Source of the DNA: Acidobacteriota bacterium
Lineage (GTDB): Bacteria > Acidobacteriota > Terriglobia > Bryobacterales > Bryobacteraceae
Length of the DNA stretch: 36,041 bases
Assembly (NCBI GenBank): GCA_025354525.1
Contig: JANXMS010000404.1
Location: forward strand, 1 to 36,041
Reading direction: 5' to 3'
Shown here: piece by piece, positions 26,587-35,600 of the stretch
Numbering within the stretch: the first letter of the stretch is position 1
Layout of the letters: the number at the start of each line of letters is the position of its first letter
Notes under the pieces: generated by a model
Told to the model about the DNA's origin: nothing
The model's database searches: none
What the model saw: only the letters and a program-made list of their open reading frames with translations
Made by a program: the position numbers and the translations under genes

Positions 26587-27972
26587 TTACGGTGCCGAAA
26601 GCTGAAAAGCGGCCATTTCTCGCGTGTTCCGCACAAAAAGCCGTCCGTCCGCAATCGCCGGTACGTTCCAGGTTTTCCCGTCGATCGCCGTAAAACGCGC
26701 CACCTCTTCGTGGCCCGCTGGCGTGGCCTTGACCAAGGCAACATCACCCTGCTCCGTGGTCACAATCAGGTGTCCGTCAGCCAGAAGCAGTTGGCCATAG
26801 CCATACCGTCCGCCCTTCCATTGTTGCTCGCCCGTCTTCACATCCACGCAGGCCAGAATCGCATCGTCCAAGCCATACAGAAACCCCTCATGAAAAATGG
26901 CCGTCGAGAATTTTGTCTTCATTTTTTTGTTCTGCCAAATGGTCTTCGTAGACCCGTCCATCGCCACTTCCACCAGCGCCGTCCCGTGGTCGTAGCCCGA
27001 AGCAATCACAAACTGATTCGGCCCGGTCACAATCGGCGACGAACTATTGATGTCGTATTCCGTCTTCCACGGATACTCCCACAGCAGCTTGCCATCGGCG
27101 GGATGCAAGCCGACAACCCGTGTAGCCGTCGCCGTCATCACCTGGCGCTGCCCATTCAGCGTCGCCAAAATCGGCGAGGCATAAGCGGCCTTCTCACTCA
27201 GCGCCCCCCAAACCTTCGCCCCCGTCAGTTTGTTATAGGCCACAATGCTTTTCCCCTGCGGCCCGCCCGGTTGCACAATCACCAAATCTTCCACGATCAA
27301 TGGCGACGCCGACATCGCCCACGCCAAATTTTCCGCGTTGTTGTCGCTCAAAATCTTTTTTGTCCAAATCACTTTCCCGGTCTTCGCATCCAGAACAACC
27401 AAGTGACCCTCCGCTCCCAATGAATACACCTTTCCGTCATGCCACGTGGGAGTCGCCCGCGGTCCCGGCCCCCCCAGTGACTCCTGAAAATTCGCGTCGT
27501 ACCGATGCGTCCAAATCTCCCGCCCTGTGGCCACGTCGTAGGCCGCTACCACCTCTTGCGCCTTCCGCTGTTCAATCGTAAACGCTAACCCATGGGCGAT
27601 CACGAAACTCGCCCAGCCCCCGCCAATAGGCTGCTTCCAAAGCTCTTTCAGCTTCCCGCCCGGCCACGCCGTCAGGATCTTCGTCTGGCGATCAATCCCA
27701 TCGCGAAGCGGTCCTCGAAAGTCCGTCCAATACGGTGCCTTCGCTTCCGTCGTCGGTACTACCACGACGGGCGCTGGCGGCACCGCGGCCCGACTCTCCT
27801 CCACTTTCTTGTAGTGAGTTTCCGGCTCGTCAAACTTCACTCGGGACGGCACCCCACCCCCGTCCATGTCCACCCGCGCGCCGAACACGCCGAACAGTAA
27901 AGCAGCCACGCCAGCAACGCCGGCGAGGGCGAAAAGTGTCGGTCGAAAAATCCGCGTCATCCGTGAGACCAT
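26587..27972 (-). CDS. Membrane-anchored PQQ-like propeller protein
   Basis: A 461-residue protein with an N-terminal hydrophobic segment (about 9-32, FRPTLFALAGVAGVAALLFG), acting as a signal anchor, then a proline-rich linker and PQQ-like blades beginning YWTDFRGPLRDGI (AYDVATGREIWTH, VLDAKTGKVIWTK, VGLHPADGKLLWE, CVDVKTGEQQWKG). It is related to the propeller gene next to the Oar-like receptor rather than to the EF-hand pair, and has no EF-hands. Start placed at ATG 27970-27972; ATG 27958-27960 is equally possible. Only 18 bp separate it from the divergent acyl-activating gene. It is the first gene of the minus-strand operon; the TonB receptor starts 35 bp downstream. Confidence 0.87.
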   Translation of the reverse strand: MVSRMTRIFRPTLFALAGVAGVAALLFGVFGARVDMDGGGVPSRVKFDEPETHYKKVEESRAAVPPAPVVVVPTTEAKAPYWTDFRGPLRDGIDRQTKILTAWPGGKLKELWKQPIGGGWASFVIAHGLAFTIEQRKAQEVVAAYDVATGREIWTHRYDANFQESLGGPGPRATPTWHDGKVYSLGAEGHLVVLDAKTGKVIWTKKILSDNNAENLAWAMSASPLIVEDLVIVQPGGPQGKSIVAYNKLTGAKVWGALSEKAAYASPILATLNGQRQVMTATATRVVGLHPADGKLLWEYPWKTEYDINSSSPIVTGPNQFVIASGYDHGTALVEVAMDGSTKTIWQNKKMKTKFSTAIFHEGFLYGLDDAILACVDVKTGEQQWKGGRYGYGQLLLADGHLIVTTEQGDVALVKATPAGHEEVARFTAIDGKTWNVPAIADGRLFVRNTREMAAFQLSAP

Positions 27973-27990
27973 CTCATCAGAATAAGATAG

Positions 27991-29088
27991 ATGGTAATGA
28001 GCACCGCGACCCAACCCGATCTTTTTGCAAGAGTGAATGCGAACAAGGAACGCCTAGACGCCCATGTCCGCGAAATCGTCCAATGGCATTTCAACCCTGA
28101 AACAGGTTGCCCGTTCTGGCTGAACTGGGCCCAGGAAGCCGGTTGGGACCCCCGCAAGGAAGTCAGTTCCTACGAAGATCTTGCGAAATTCGGAAACTTC
28201 TCCGACGATGAGCTCCGCGGCGGACCCGTCCGTCGCTGGATTCCGAAGGGCCTAGCCCATCGCCCCGCCTATGTCTTCGAAACCGGCGGATCCACCGGCC
28301 TTCCCAAGTCCCGCGTCCAGATGGACGACTTCCGGATCGACTACGAAAATTTCTCGGAAACTCTCCCCGACGAGTCGTTCCCCAAAGGCTCCGACTGGCT
28401 CATGCTCGGACCCAGCGGCCCCCGCCGCCTCCGCCTCGCCGTCGAACATCTCGCCCAACATCGCGGCGGCATCGCCTTCTCCGTCGACCTCGATCCCCGC
28501 TGGGTCATCAAACTCATCAAACGCGGCCAACTGCAGGAAGCTGAACTCTACAAGCAGCACTGCGTCGATCAAGCCCTCACCATCCTTCGCTCGCACGAAG
28601 TGAAGTGCATGTTCACCACGCCCAAACTCCTCGAAGCTCTCTGCGAAAAGATCAATCTCGAGAAGGTCGGCGTTAAAGGCGTCTTCTGTGGAGGCACCGA
28701 AATGACCCCGCAATTCCACCGCTTCGCCGTCGAAGAGTTACTCGGACCGAACGTATATTTCGCCCCCACCTACGGCAACACTCTGATGGGTCTCGCCACC
28801 CACCGTGCCCCCGAGCCTAAGGACAATTGGGCCATCATTTACTACCCGCCCTGCCCCCGTGCCCTGCTCGAAGTCGTCGATTTCGACGACGCCACCAAGG
28901 TCGTCGGCTACGGCGAAACCGGCCGCGTCCGCCTCACCACGCTCACGAAGGAAACCTTCATCCCCCGCTTCCTCGAACGCGACGAATGCGAACGCGAAGC
29001 GCCTTGCGATCAGTACCCCTGGGACGGTGTCCGCAACGTTCGCCCCTTCTCGCGCTTCCAAAAGTCGGTCGTTGAAGGGGTCTACTAA
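27991..29088 (+). CDS. EhpF/LuxE-like acyl-adenylating enzyme
   Basis: A 365-residue ANL-superfamily protein lacking the usual C-terminal subdomain, the size of LuxE (acyl-protein synthetase) and EhpF (griseoluteate-activating enzyme). FETGGSTGLPKSRV (96-109) is the phosphate-binding loop; GGTEMT (234-239), APTYGNTLMG (258-267) and GYGETGRVRL (306-315) correspond to the acyl- and AMP-binding motifs. By family it adenylates a carboxylic acid, handing the acyl group to a partner. The next gene, an aldehyde dehydrogenase-type reductase three bases downstream, is the expected partner. The acid substrate cannot be inferred. A second ATG at 27997 would shorten it by two residues. Confidence 0.75.
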   Translation: MVMSTATQPDLFARVNANKERLDAHVREIVQWHFNPETGCPFWLNWAQEAGWDPRKEVSSYEDLAKFGNFSDDELRGGPVRRWIPKGLAHRPAYVFETGGSTGLPKSRVQMDDFRIDYENFSETLPDESFPKGSDWLMLGPSGPRRLRLAVEHLAQHRGGIAFSVDLDPRWVIKLIKRGQLQEAELYKQHCVDQALTILRSHEVKCMFTTPKLLEALCEKINLEKVGVKGVFCGGTEMTPQFHRFAVEELLGPNVYFAPTYGNTLMGLATHRAPEPKDNWAIIYYPPCPRALLEVVDFDDATKVVGYGETGRVRLTTLTKETFIPRFLERDECEREAPCDQYPWDGVRNVRPFSRFQKSVVEGVY

Positions 29089-29091
29089 CCC

Positions 29092-30507
29092 ATGCTCCAC
29101 CTCCCCATCCTGCGGTACGGCAAGCCCTACCGCAGCGTCGACGTCTCCACCGCAATCCACTATCGCACCCGCCAGCCCTACGTCGAAATCAGCCAGGCGA
29201 ACGTCGGGCTCATCCGACGAGACCTGCTGCAACAGCACGAAGCCGCCGCGATTCTCCAAGGCTTCACAACGCGCGAATTAATCGTCATGGCCGGCAAAGC
29301 CAGCGGCTATTTCCTTAACGATGACCTCCCGCAATCCCCGCAGGAATTCGTCGAATCCGTCTCCGCCACCACCGGACTACCCTGGGTCATGGTCCGCCGC
29401 AACATGGACAAAATCGCCGGTGTCCTCGCCTCCATGGAAACGGTGCTCATGGGCCTCACCCGCCTCCCCGCTCTCGACATGCTCGATACCGGCCGAGGCG
29501 AAATGGACGGCCGCGCTCTCAGCTTTTTCCCCCGCGGCAATTCAATGGGCGTCATCCTCCCGTCGAACTCCCCCGGCGTGCATTCGCTTTGGGCCCCGGC
29601 CATCGCCCTGAAAACGCCGCTCATCCTTAAGCCCGGCAGCTCCGAACCCTGGACGCCTTACCGCATCATCCAGGCATACATCAAAGCCGGCGTGCCTGCC
29701 GAAGTCTTCGGCTACTACCCCACCAGCCACGCCGGCGGCGCGGAAGTTCTCCGCGGCACCGGTCGCGGCATGCTCTTCGGCGATGTCGCCGCCGCGAAAG
29801 CTTGGAGCGGCGATCCCCGCATCGAAATCCACGGCCCTGGCTATTCCAAAATCATCCTGGCTGACGACGGCGCTGCGAACTGGGACAAGTATCTGGACCT
29901 TATGGTTGACTCCGTGGCCAACAACTCCGGTCGCTCTTGCGTCAACTGCTCCAGCATCTGGACCACCGGCAACGGGCGCGAATTGGCCCAAGCCCTAGCC
30001 GAACGTTTAGCCAAAATCAAGCCCACCTCCGAAGAGGATCCTCACGCCGCCGTCGCCCCGCTCGCCAACCCCGACGTCGCCAAACGCATCAGCGCCATGG
30101 TCGATAGCGAGCTCGACGCCGATGCCGAAGACCTCTGCGCCAAGGTGCGTGGCAGCGAACGCGTGGCCGTCTATGAGGGCTGCACCTACCTGCTCCCCTC
30201 GGTCATTCATGTTTCCTCCAAAGAGCATGCCATGGCCAACCGCGAGTTCGGCTACCCTCACGTCAGCGTCGTCCAAGTGGAGCCGCACGAACTTCCGCAC
30301 TGCCTCGGGCCCACGCTCGTCTGCACGGCACTTACCAACGACACCAAACTCCACCAGCGTCTGCTTGCCAACCCCCACATCGGCCGACTGAATCTGGGGG
30401 CCATCTCCACTATGAAGATCTCCTGGGATCAACCCCACGAAGGCAATCTGTTCGACCACCTGTACTCGCGCCGAGCCTTCCAAGCGGTGCCCGAACTGGT
30501 GGGCTAG
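29092..30507 (+). CDS. Aldehyde dehydrogenase-superfamily acyl reductase (EhpG/LuxC-like)
   Basis: A 471-residue ALDH-fold enzyme. VILPSNSPGVHSLW (154-167) and LILKPGSSEPWTP (177-189, K180) form the nucleotide-binding region; NNSGRSCVNCSSIW (277-290) holds the catalytic cysteine, most likely C283. ALDH-type reductases paired with an acyl-adenylating gene (LuxC with LuxE, EhpG with EhpF) work in the reductive direction, turning an activated acid into an aldehyde with NAD(P)H. Direction and cofactor here are inferred from that context. It lies three bases after the adenylating gene, and the next start codon follows directly on its stop. Confidence 0.8.
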   Translation: MLHLPILRYGKPYRSVDVSTAIHYRTRQPYVEISQANVGLIRRDLLQQHEAAAILQGFTTRELIVMAGKASGYFLNDDLPQSPQEFVESVSATTGLPWVMVRRNMDKIAGVLASMETVLMGLTRLPALDMLDTGRGEMDGRALSFFPRGNSMGVILPSNSPGVHSLWAPAIALKTPLILKPGSSEPWTPYRIIQAYIKAGVPAEVFGYYPTSHAGGAEVLRGTGRGMLFGDVAAAKAWSGDPRIEIHGPGYSKIILADDGAANWDKYLDLMVDSVANNSGRSCVNCSSIWTTGNGRELAQALAERLAKIKPTSEEDPHAAVAPLANPDVAKRISAMVDSELDADAEDLCAKVRGSERVAVYEGCTYLLPSVIHVSSKEHAMANREFGYPHVSVVQVEPHELPHCLGPTLVCTALTNDTKLHQRLLANPHIGRLNLGAISTMKISWDQPHEGNLFDHLYSRRAFQAVPELVG

Positions 30508-31743
30508 TTGAAAATCGTTTACATCACAGCAGGGGCCGCCAATATGTACTGCGGCTCCTGCATGAGGGACAACGCCCTGGCAGGTTCGCTGAAGGCCAGC
30601 GGCCACGATGTAGTCCTCGTCCCCGTCTACACCCCCACCCTCACCGACGAAGCCAACCACAGCCTCAACCGAGTTTTCTTCGGCGGCGTCAGCGTCTATC
30701 TCCAGCAAAAATCCGCTCTCTTCCGCCACACCCCCAAGTTCCTCGACAAACTCTGGGACTCCAACGCCGCTCTCCGCTTGGCATCCCAACGCTCCGTCGG
30801 AGTAAATCCGAAATTCCTCGGCGAAATGACCGTCTCCATGCTCGAAGGCGAGCACGGCCCCATCAAAAAAGAGTTTGAAAAACTCTGCGATTGGCTCGCT
30901 ACAGAGCCGACACCCGACGTCATCAGCCTCCCTTTCGCTCTCCTCATCTCCTTCGCCGAACCCATGAAGCGGGTCACCGGAGCCCCCGTTGTCCTTACCC
31001 TCCAAGGCGAAGACCTGTTCCTCGACGGCCTCGCCGAACCGTGGCGTTCGCGCAGCATGGATCTCATCCGCACCAACATCAAACACGTCGACGCCTTCCT
31101 GGCGACCTCCGAATACTACGCCCAGTACATGACCGATTATTTCGGCCTTCCCGCCGACAAGGTCCACGTCGTCCCCCTCGGCATCAACTTCGAAGGCCTC
31201 GCCCCGGCCCCCAAATCCCACACCGGTTTCCGCGTCGGTTTCTTCGCCCGCATCGCCCCCGAAAAAGGCCTCCACAACCTCGTCGAAGCCGTTCAAATGC
31301 TCGACGGCGTCGAACTCCACGTCGCCGGCTACAACCTCCCCGAACACCGCGATTATCTCGCCAAATACGCCCCGTTCATCCACTATCACGGCTCGCCAGA
31401 CCGCGAAGGCAAAGCCCGTTTCCTCCAAAGTGTTGACGTCCTCTCCGTCCCCACGGACTACGTCGAACCCAAAGGCTTCTCCATCCTCGAAGCCTGGGCC
31501 TGCGGCCTTCCCGTCATCCAACCCGCTCACGGAGCCTTCCCCGAAATGATCGCCAAAACCGGCGGCGGCCTGCTCGTTCAGCCCGGCAACGCCGCCGAAC
31601 TAGCCGCCGCCATTGCCACACTTCGCGACGATTCCGCCCTCCGCCATCGCCTCGCCGCCCGCGGCCTGGCCGGCGTCCATCAGCATTACTCCATGGACGC
31701 CATGACGCAGGCCGCGCTCTCCGTTTACCATAGAGTCGCGTGA
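30508..31743 (+). CDS. GT4 glycosyltransferase with N-terminal CGSC motif
   Basis: A 411-residue retaining GT-B glycosyltransferase. The donor-binding half shows FFARIAPEKGLHNLVEAV (245-262; R248, K253) and VEPKGFSILEAWACGLPV (319-336; E320, E328), the classical GT4 E-x7-E motif. The N-terminus has an unusual MYCGSCMRDNALAG (13-26) in the acceptor domain, with a CxxC pair also seen, from memory, in a widespread but uncharacterised GT4 subgroup. It starts with TTG directly at the previous stop, and its TGA overlaps the ABC gene's GTG. In context it may glycosylate the product of the two preceding enzymes. Confidence 0.88.
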   Translation: MKIVYITAGAANMYCGSCMRDNALAGSLKASGHDVVLVPVYTPTLTDEANHSLNRVFFGGVSVYLQQKSALFRHTPKFLDKLWDSNAALRLASQRSVGVNPKFLGEMTVSMLEGEHGPIKKEFEKLCDWLATEPTPDVISLPFALLISFAEPMKRVTGAPVVLTLQGEDLFLDGLAEPWRSRSMDLIRTNIKHVDAFLATSEYYAQYMTDYFGLPADKVHVVPLGINFEGLAPAPKSHTGFRVGFFARIAPEKGLHNLVEAVQMLDGVELHVAGYNLPEHRDYLAKYAPFIHYHGSPDREGKARFLQSVDVLSVPTDYVEPKGFSILEAWACGLPVIQPAHGAFPEMIAKTGGGLLVQPGNAAELAAAIATLRDDSALRHRLAARGLAGVHQHYSMDAMTQAALSVYHRVA

Positions 31744-32408
31744 TCAATCTCACTCAAATCGCCAAGGCCTACTCCACCGCCGCCGGTCAGTTGCCCGTCC
31801 TTGAAGCCGTCGACCTGATGATCGTCCCCGATGATCGCGTCTCCATCGTCGGCCCCTCCGGCAGCGGCAAGAGCACGTTGCTCCACATCCTCGGCCTTCT
31901 CGACACCCCCACCTCCGGCACCATGGAGTTCGATGGCCAGTGGCCCCTCGAACTCAGCGAAGCCGCCCAAGCCCGCTTTCGCAACGAGAAAATCGGATTC
32001 ATTTTTCAAGACCACTGCCTGCTCCCCCAGTGCACCGTTCTCGAAAACGTCCTCGCCCCCACGCTCGTCGGCAAGCCCGATCCCTCCGCCAAAGATCGTG
32101 CGCGAGAACTCCTCCGCCGCGTCGGCCTCACCTCGCGCCTCCAACACCGCCCGGCCGAACTTTCCGGCGGAGAAAAGCAGCGCGTCGCCATCGCCCGAGC
32201 CTTGATCCGAAAGCCCCAACTCCTCCTTTGCGATGAACCCACCGGCAACCTCGACGAACAAACCGCCGCCGAAGTCGTTGACCTCCTCATCGAACTCCAG
32301 GACGAAGCCGGCAACATCATCGTCATCGTGACCCACAGCAAAATCCTCGCCCAGCGTATGGACCGTCAGTTCGCGATGGTCAACCGCCGCCTCGAAGAAG
32401 CCCTCTAA
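31740..32408 (+). CDS. ABC transporter ATP-binding protein (LolD/MacB type)
   Basis: A 222-residue ATPase with all motifs: Walker A GPSGSGKST (38-46), Q-loop Q90, signature LSGGE (141-145), Walker B LLLCDE (161-166), D-loop, and H-loop H199. Size and sequence match the LolD/MacB/FtsE branch that powers FtsX-fold permeases, here the 1008-residue protein downstream. It starts with GTG overlapping the glycosyltransferase stop (GTGA). Its own TAA overlaps the next ATG as TAATG; that ATG begins a decayed copy of this gene's 3' part, not the permease. Confidence 0.93.
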   Translation: MINLTQIAKAYSTAAGQLPVLEAVDLMIVPDDRVSIVGPSGSGKSTLLHILGLLDTPTSGTMEFDGQWPLELSEAAQARFRNEKIGFIFQDHCLLPQCTVLENVLAPTLVGKPDPSAKDRARELLRRVGLTSRLQHRPAELSGGEKQRVAIARALIRKPQLLLCDEPTGNLDEQTAAEVVDLLIELQDEAGNIIVIVTHSKILAQRMDRQFAMVNRRLEEAL

Positions 32409-32423
32409 TGCTCCGAAATCTCC
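32367..32423 (+). repeat. 57-bp direct repeat, left copy
   Basis: Identical to 32609-32665. It spans the last 13 codons of the ATPase, its stop and the first five codons (MLRNL) of the following frame. The 242-bp offset equals the size of the inserted partial duplicate, showing that the duplication included the gene junction. Confidence 0.9.
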
Positions 32424-32650
32424 GCAAGCCCACCCCCGCCGCCAAAGTTAGCGCCCAGGGTCTCCTCCGACGCGCCGGCCTATCCAGCGGAAAAGAGCAG
32501 CCCGTCGCCATCGCCCGAGTCTTGACCCGAAAGCCCCAACTCCTCCTCTGCGAGGAACCCACCGACATCGTCACCCACCGCAAGACCCTCCACCAGAAGA
32601 TCGCCCCCCAGTTCGCGATGGTCAACCGCCGCCTCGAAGAAGCCCTCTAA
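32408..32650 (+). pseudogene. 80-codon decayed partial duplicate of the ABC ATPase
   Basis: An intact 80-codon frame that is visibly a shrunken copy of the ATPase 3' half. QGLLRRAGL matches ELLRRVGL; LSSGKEQPVAIARVLTRKPQ matches the signature region; LLLCEEPT matches Walker B but with the Mg-coordinating D replaced by E; DIVTHRKTL matches the H-loop; QFAMVNRRLEEAL is identical to the ATPase end. Walker A is absent and about 60 codons are deleted, so it cannot hydrolyse ATP. It begins with MLRNL, also the start of the permease. TAATG overlaps at both ends keep the three frames coupled. It could be translated as a small protein, but no function is suggested by the sequence. Confidence 0.85.
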
Positions 32651-32665
32651 TGCTCCGAAATCTCC
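32609..32665 (+). repeat. 57-bp direct repeat, right copy
   Basis: Second identical copy. It ends the 80-codon remnant and begins the permease gene. Perfect identity here contrasts with heavy change in the rest of the duplicate, so either conversion or selection on the junction and the permease start has kept this part. Confidence 0.9.
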
Positions 32666-35600
32666 AATGGTTCTGGCGAACGAATTTAGCCGTAGTCTTC
32701 GGCGTGGCGGTCGCCGTTTCGGTGATGATCGGCTCACAAATCGTCGGCGACTCCGTGCAAGCTTCCCTCCGCGAACTCGCCCTCGCCCGCCTCGGCCGCG
32801 TCGATTCCGCTGTCGTCGCCGCTCTGCCCTTCACGGAAGCCCTCCCCGACCGCTTGGCCAAAAAGACCCGCGCCATGGCCCCCGTGCTCCACTTCGCTGG
32901 CATCGTCAAACACCAGGGCTCCAACAAGTCAGCCGCCAAAGTGCTCATCTACGGCGTCGACCAACGCTACTGGCGCCTCCAAGGAATCACCGCCGAGCCG
33001 CTCGCGGAACGCGACGCCATCATCAGCGAAGCCCTCGCCAAAGAGTTCGGCGCGAACGCTAACGACGGCATCCTCGTCCGCATCGAAAAGCCCAGCGAAA
33101 TCCCCCAGGAATCGCTCCACGGCCGCCGCGAAGGCTCCGTCCGCACCGTCCGTTTCCGCGTCAAAAAAACGCTCCCCGGCGGCTTCGCCCTCGAACCCCA
33201 ACAAGGCGAACTCCGCGTCGTCTACGTCGCCCTCTCGACTCTTCAAAAGGAGCTCGACCAAGCCGAAAAAGCCAACGTTCTCCTCGTCTCTGGCCCTGCC
33301 ATTACAAACGAAGAACTCCGCGACGGCCTCCGCATGGAAGACCTCGGCATGAAGCTACGCCCCGTCCCCGGGGGCATGCAACTCGAAAGCGGTGCCGGCC
33401 TTCTCCGCGACGACCAAGTCGCCCGCGTCTCCGAAACCGCCGCCAAACTCGGCCTCCGCTCGGAACCCCTGCTCACTTACCTCGCGAACAACATGAAGAT
33501 CGGCAACCGCGAGGTCCCCTACTCCCTCGTCACCGCCACCCCCGAAGTCACCGAAGGCATCCGCCTCAACACGTGGACCATGCAGCAAACCGGCGCCAAG
33601 CCCGGCGACAAACTGCAAATGGAATACTACCTTTGGCGTCAGGAAGGCAACCTCGATACCGCCTCTGCGCTGTTCACCGTCGCCGGCGCCACCGCTCTCG
33701 GAGACCGCATCATGGCCCCCGACTACCCCGGCATCAGCGACGCCGACAACGTCAGCGACTGGGACCCGCCCTTCCCCATGAACCTCGACAAAATTCGCCC
33801 CGTCGACGAGAAGTATTGGGCCGACTATCGCACCACCCCCAAGGCCTTTGTCTCCATTGCCGACGGCCAGCGCCTCTGGGGCTCCCGCTTCGGCAAAGTC
33901 TCCTCCGTCCGCCTCTATCCCGGTAACAAAGAACAAGCCTGGATCGCCGCCTTCCTCCCCAGCGTCGACCTCTCCAAGGACGGCCTAACGATCCTCCCCC
34001 TCCGCGACCAAGCCCTCGCCGCCTCCGCTGGCAGCACCGATTTCGCCATGTATTTCGGCATGTTCAGCAGCTTCGTCATGGGCTCGGCGTTCCTACTAAC
34101 GGCCCTCTTCTTCCGCCTCGGCATTGAACAGCGGCTCCGCGAAATCGGCCTCTTTCTCGCCATCGGCTACTCCCGCCGCGATGTCCGCCGCATGTTCGTC
34201 CGCGAAGGCTTGGCCCTCGGCCTCGTCGGCACCGTCGTCGGTTGCGTCGGTGCCTGGCTCTATTCCAGCGGCCTCCTCTACGGCCTCCGCCACTGGTGGA
34301 ACGACGCCGTCGGAACCCATTCCCTGCAGCTTCACTTATCTCCGACCGCCCTCCGCGGAGCCCTCTTCCCAGGCATCATCGTCAGCGTCCTCGTCGTCGT
34401 CATCACCCTCCGCCGCCTCCGCGGCCTCTCCCCGTGGGACCTCCTCGCCGGTCGCCAAATTGACGATCTGCCCCACACCGCTGTCCGCCTTCGCTGGCTC
34501 GCCATCGGCTTCCTCGCCGCCGGCCTAGCCCTCGCCGGAGCCTCCGCCGCCGGTCGCATCGCCCCCGAAGGCGGCTTCTTCGGCGCCGGCTTCCTCCTTC
34601 TCATTGGAGGCGCCTTGGGCAGCCGCGCACTCCTCGAAGCCGGCCTCGGCGGCGAGTTCAATTCCCTCGCCCGCCTCGCCTGGGCCAACGCCGGCCAACG
34701 GCCCACTCGGTCCATGATGACCATCGCCCTCATCGCCTTCGCCACCTTCCTGCTCATCTCCCTCGAAGCCTTCCGCCACCCGCCCGCCTCGTCCCTCGCC
34801 TTCAACAAATACGCTTATCTGGGCGAAAGCCAATCGCCACTCTACGAAAAACTCGACGGTGCCGTCATGCTCCGCGTCCGACCAGGCGAAGACGCAAGCT
34901 GCCTCAATCTCTACGCCCCCACCCGCCCCAAGGTTGTCGCCCTCCCCCCCGGCCTCGTCCCCGCTCTCGACGCCCCCCTTGCTGACGGCGCAATCCCCGC
35001 CGCCGCCGACGCCAACTCCCTCCAGTACATTCTCCACAAGGCCATCGGCGACGAAATGACCCTCGACGGCGGAGCCCGGATTCGCTTCGTGGCCACTCTC
35101 CCCGGCAGCGTCTTCCAAAGCGAAGTGCTTATCGGCGAAGCCCAGTTCCTCCGCGCCTTCCCCGCCGAACAAGGCTTCCGGATGATGCTCTTCGAAAAAG
35201 CACCCAACGAAAACGTCGAAGAACTTTTCTCCGACTCCGGCCTCGACGTCATGACCGTCTCCGAAAAACTAGCCCAGTTCCTCCGCGTCGAACATGCCTA
35301 CCTTTCAACTTTTCAAGCCCTCGGTGCTCTTGGGCTAATTCTCGGTACCTTCGGCCTCAGCGCCGTCCTGCTGCGCAACGTCCTCGAACGCCGGAAGGAA
35401 CTCGCCCTGCTCCGCGCCGTCGGCTTCACCGGCTCCGAAGTCGCTCAAGTCATCGTCCTCGAAAACCTGCTCCTGCTGGCATTCGGCCTGGCCGTCGGCA
35501 CCCTCTGCGCCCTCGTCGCCGTAGCCCCCTCCCTGCTCGAACGCGGCCAACTCCCCCCGCTTTTTCCCATGTTCGGACTCCTCGCCTCCGTCGCCCTCAC

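Noticed and set aside
30007-31530. 507-codon minus-strand frame opposite the aldehyde dehydrogenase and glycosyltransferase genes
   Set aside because: Spans the junction of two well-supported plus genes, has low-complexity G/E/D-rich composition and no recognisable domain.
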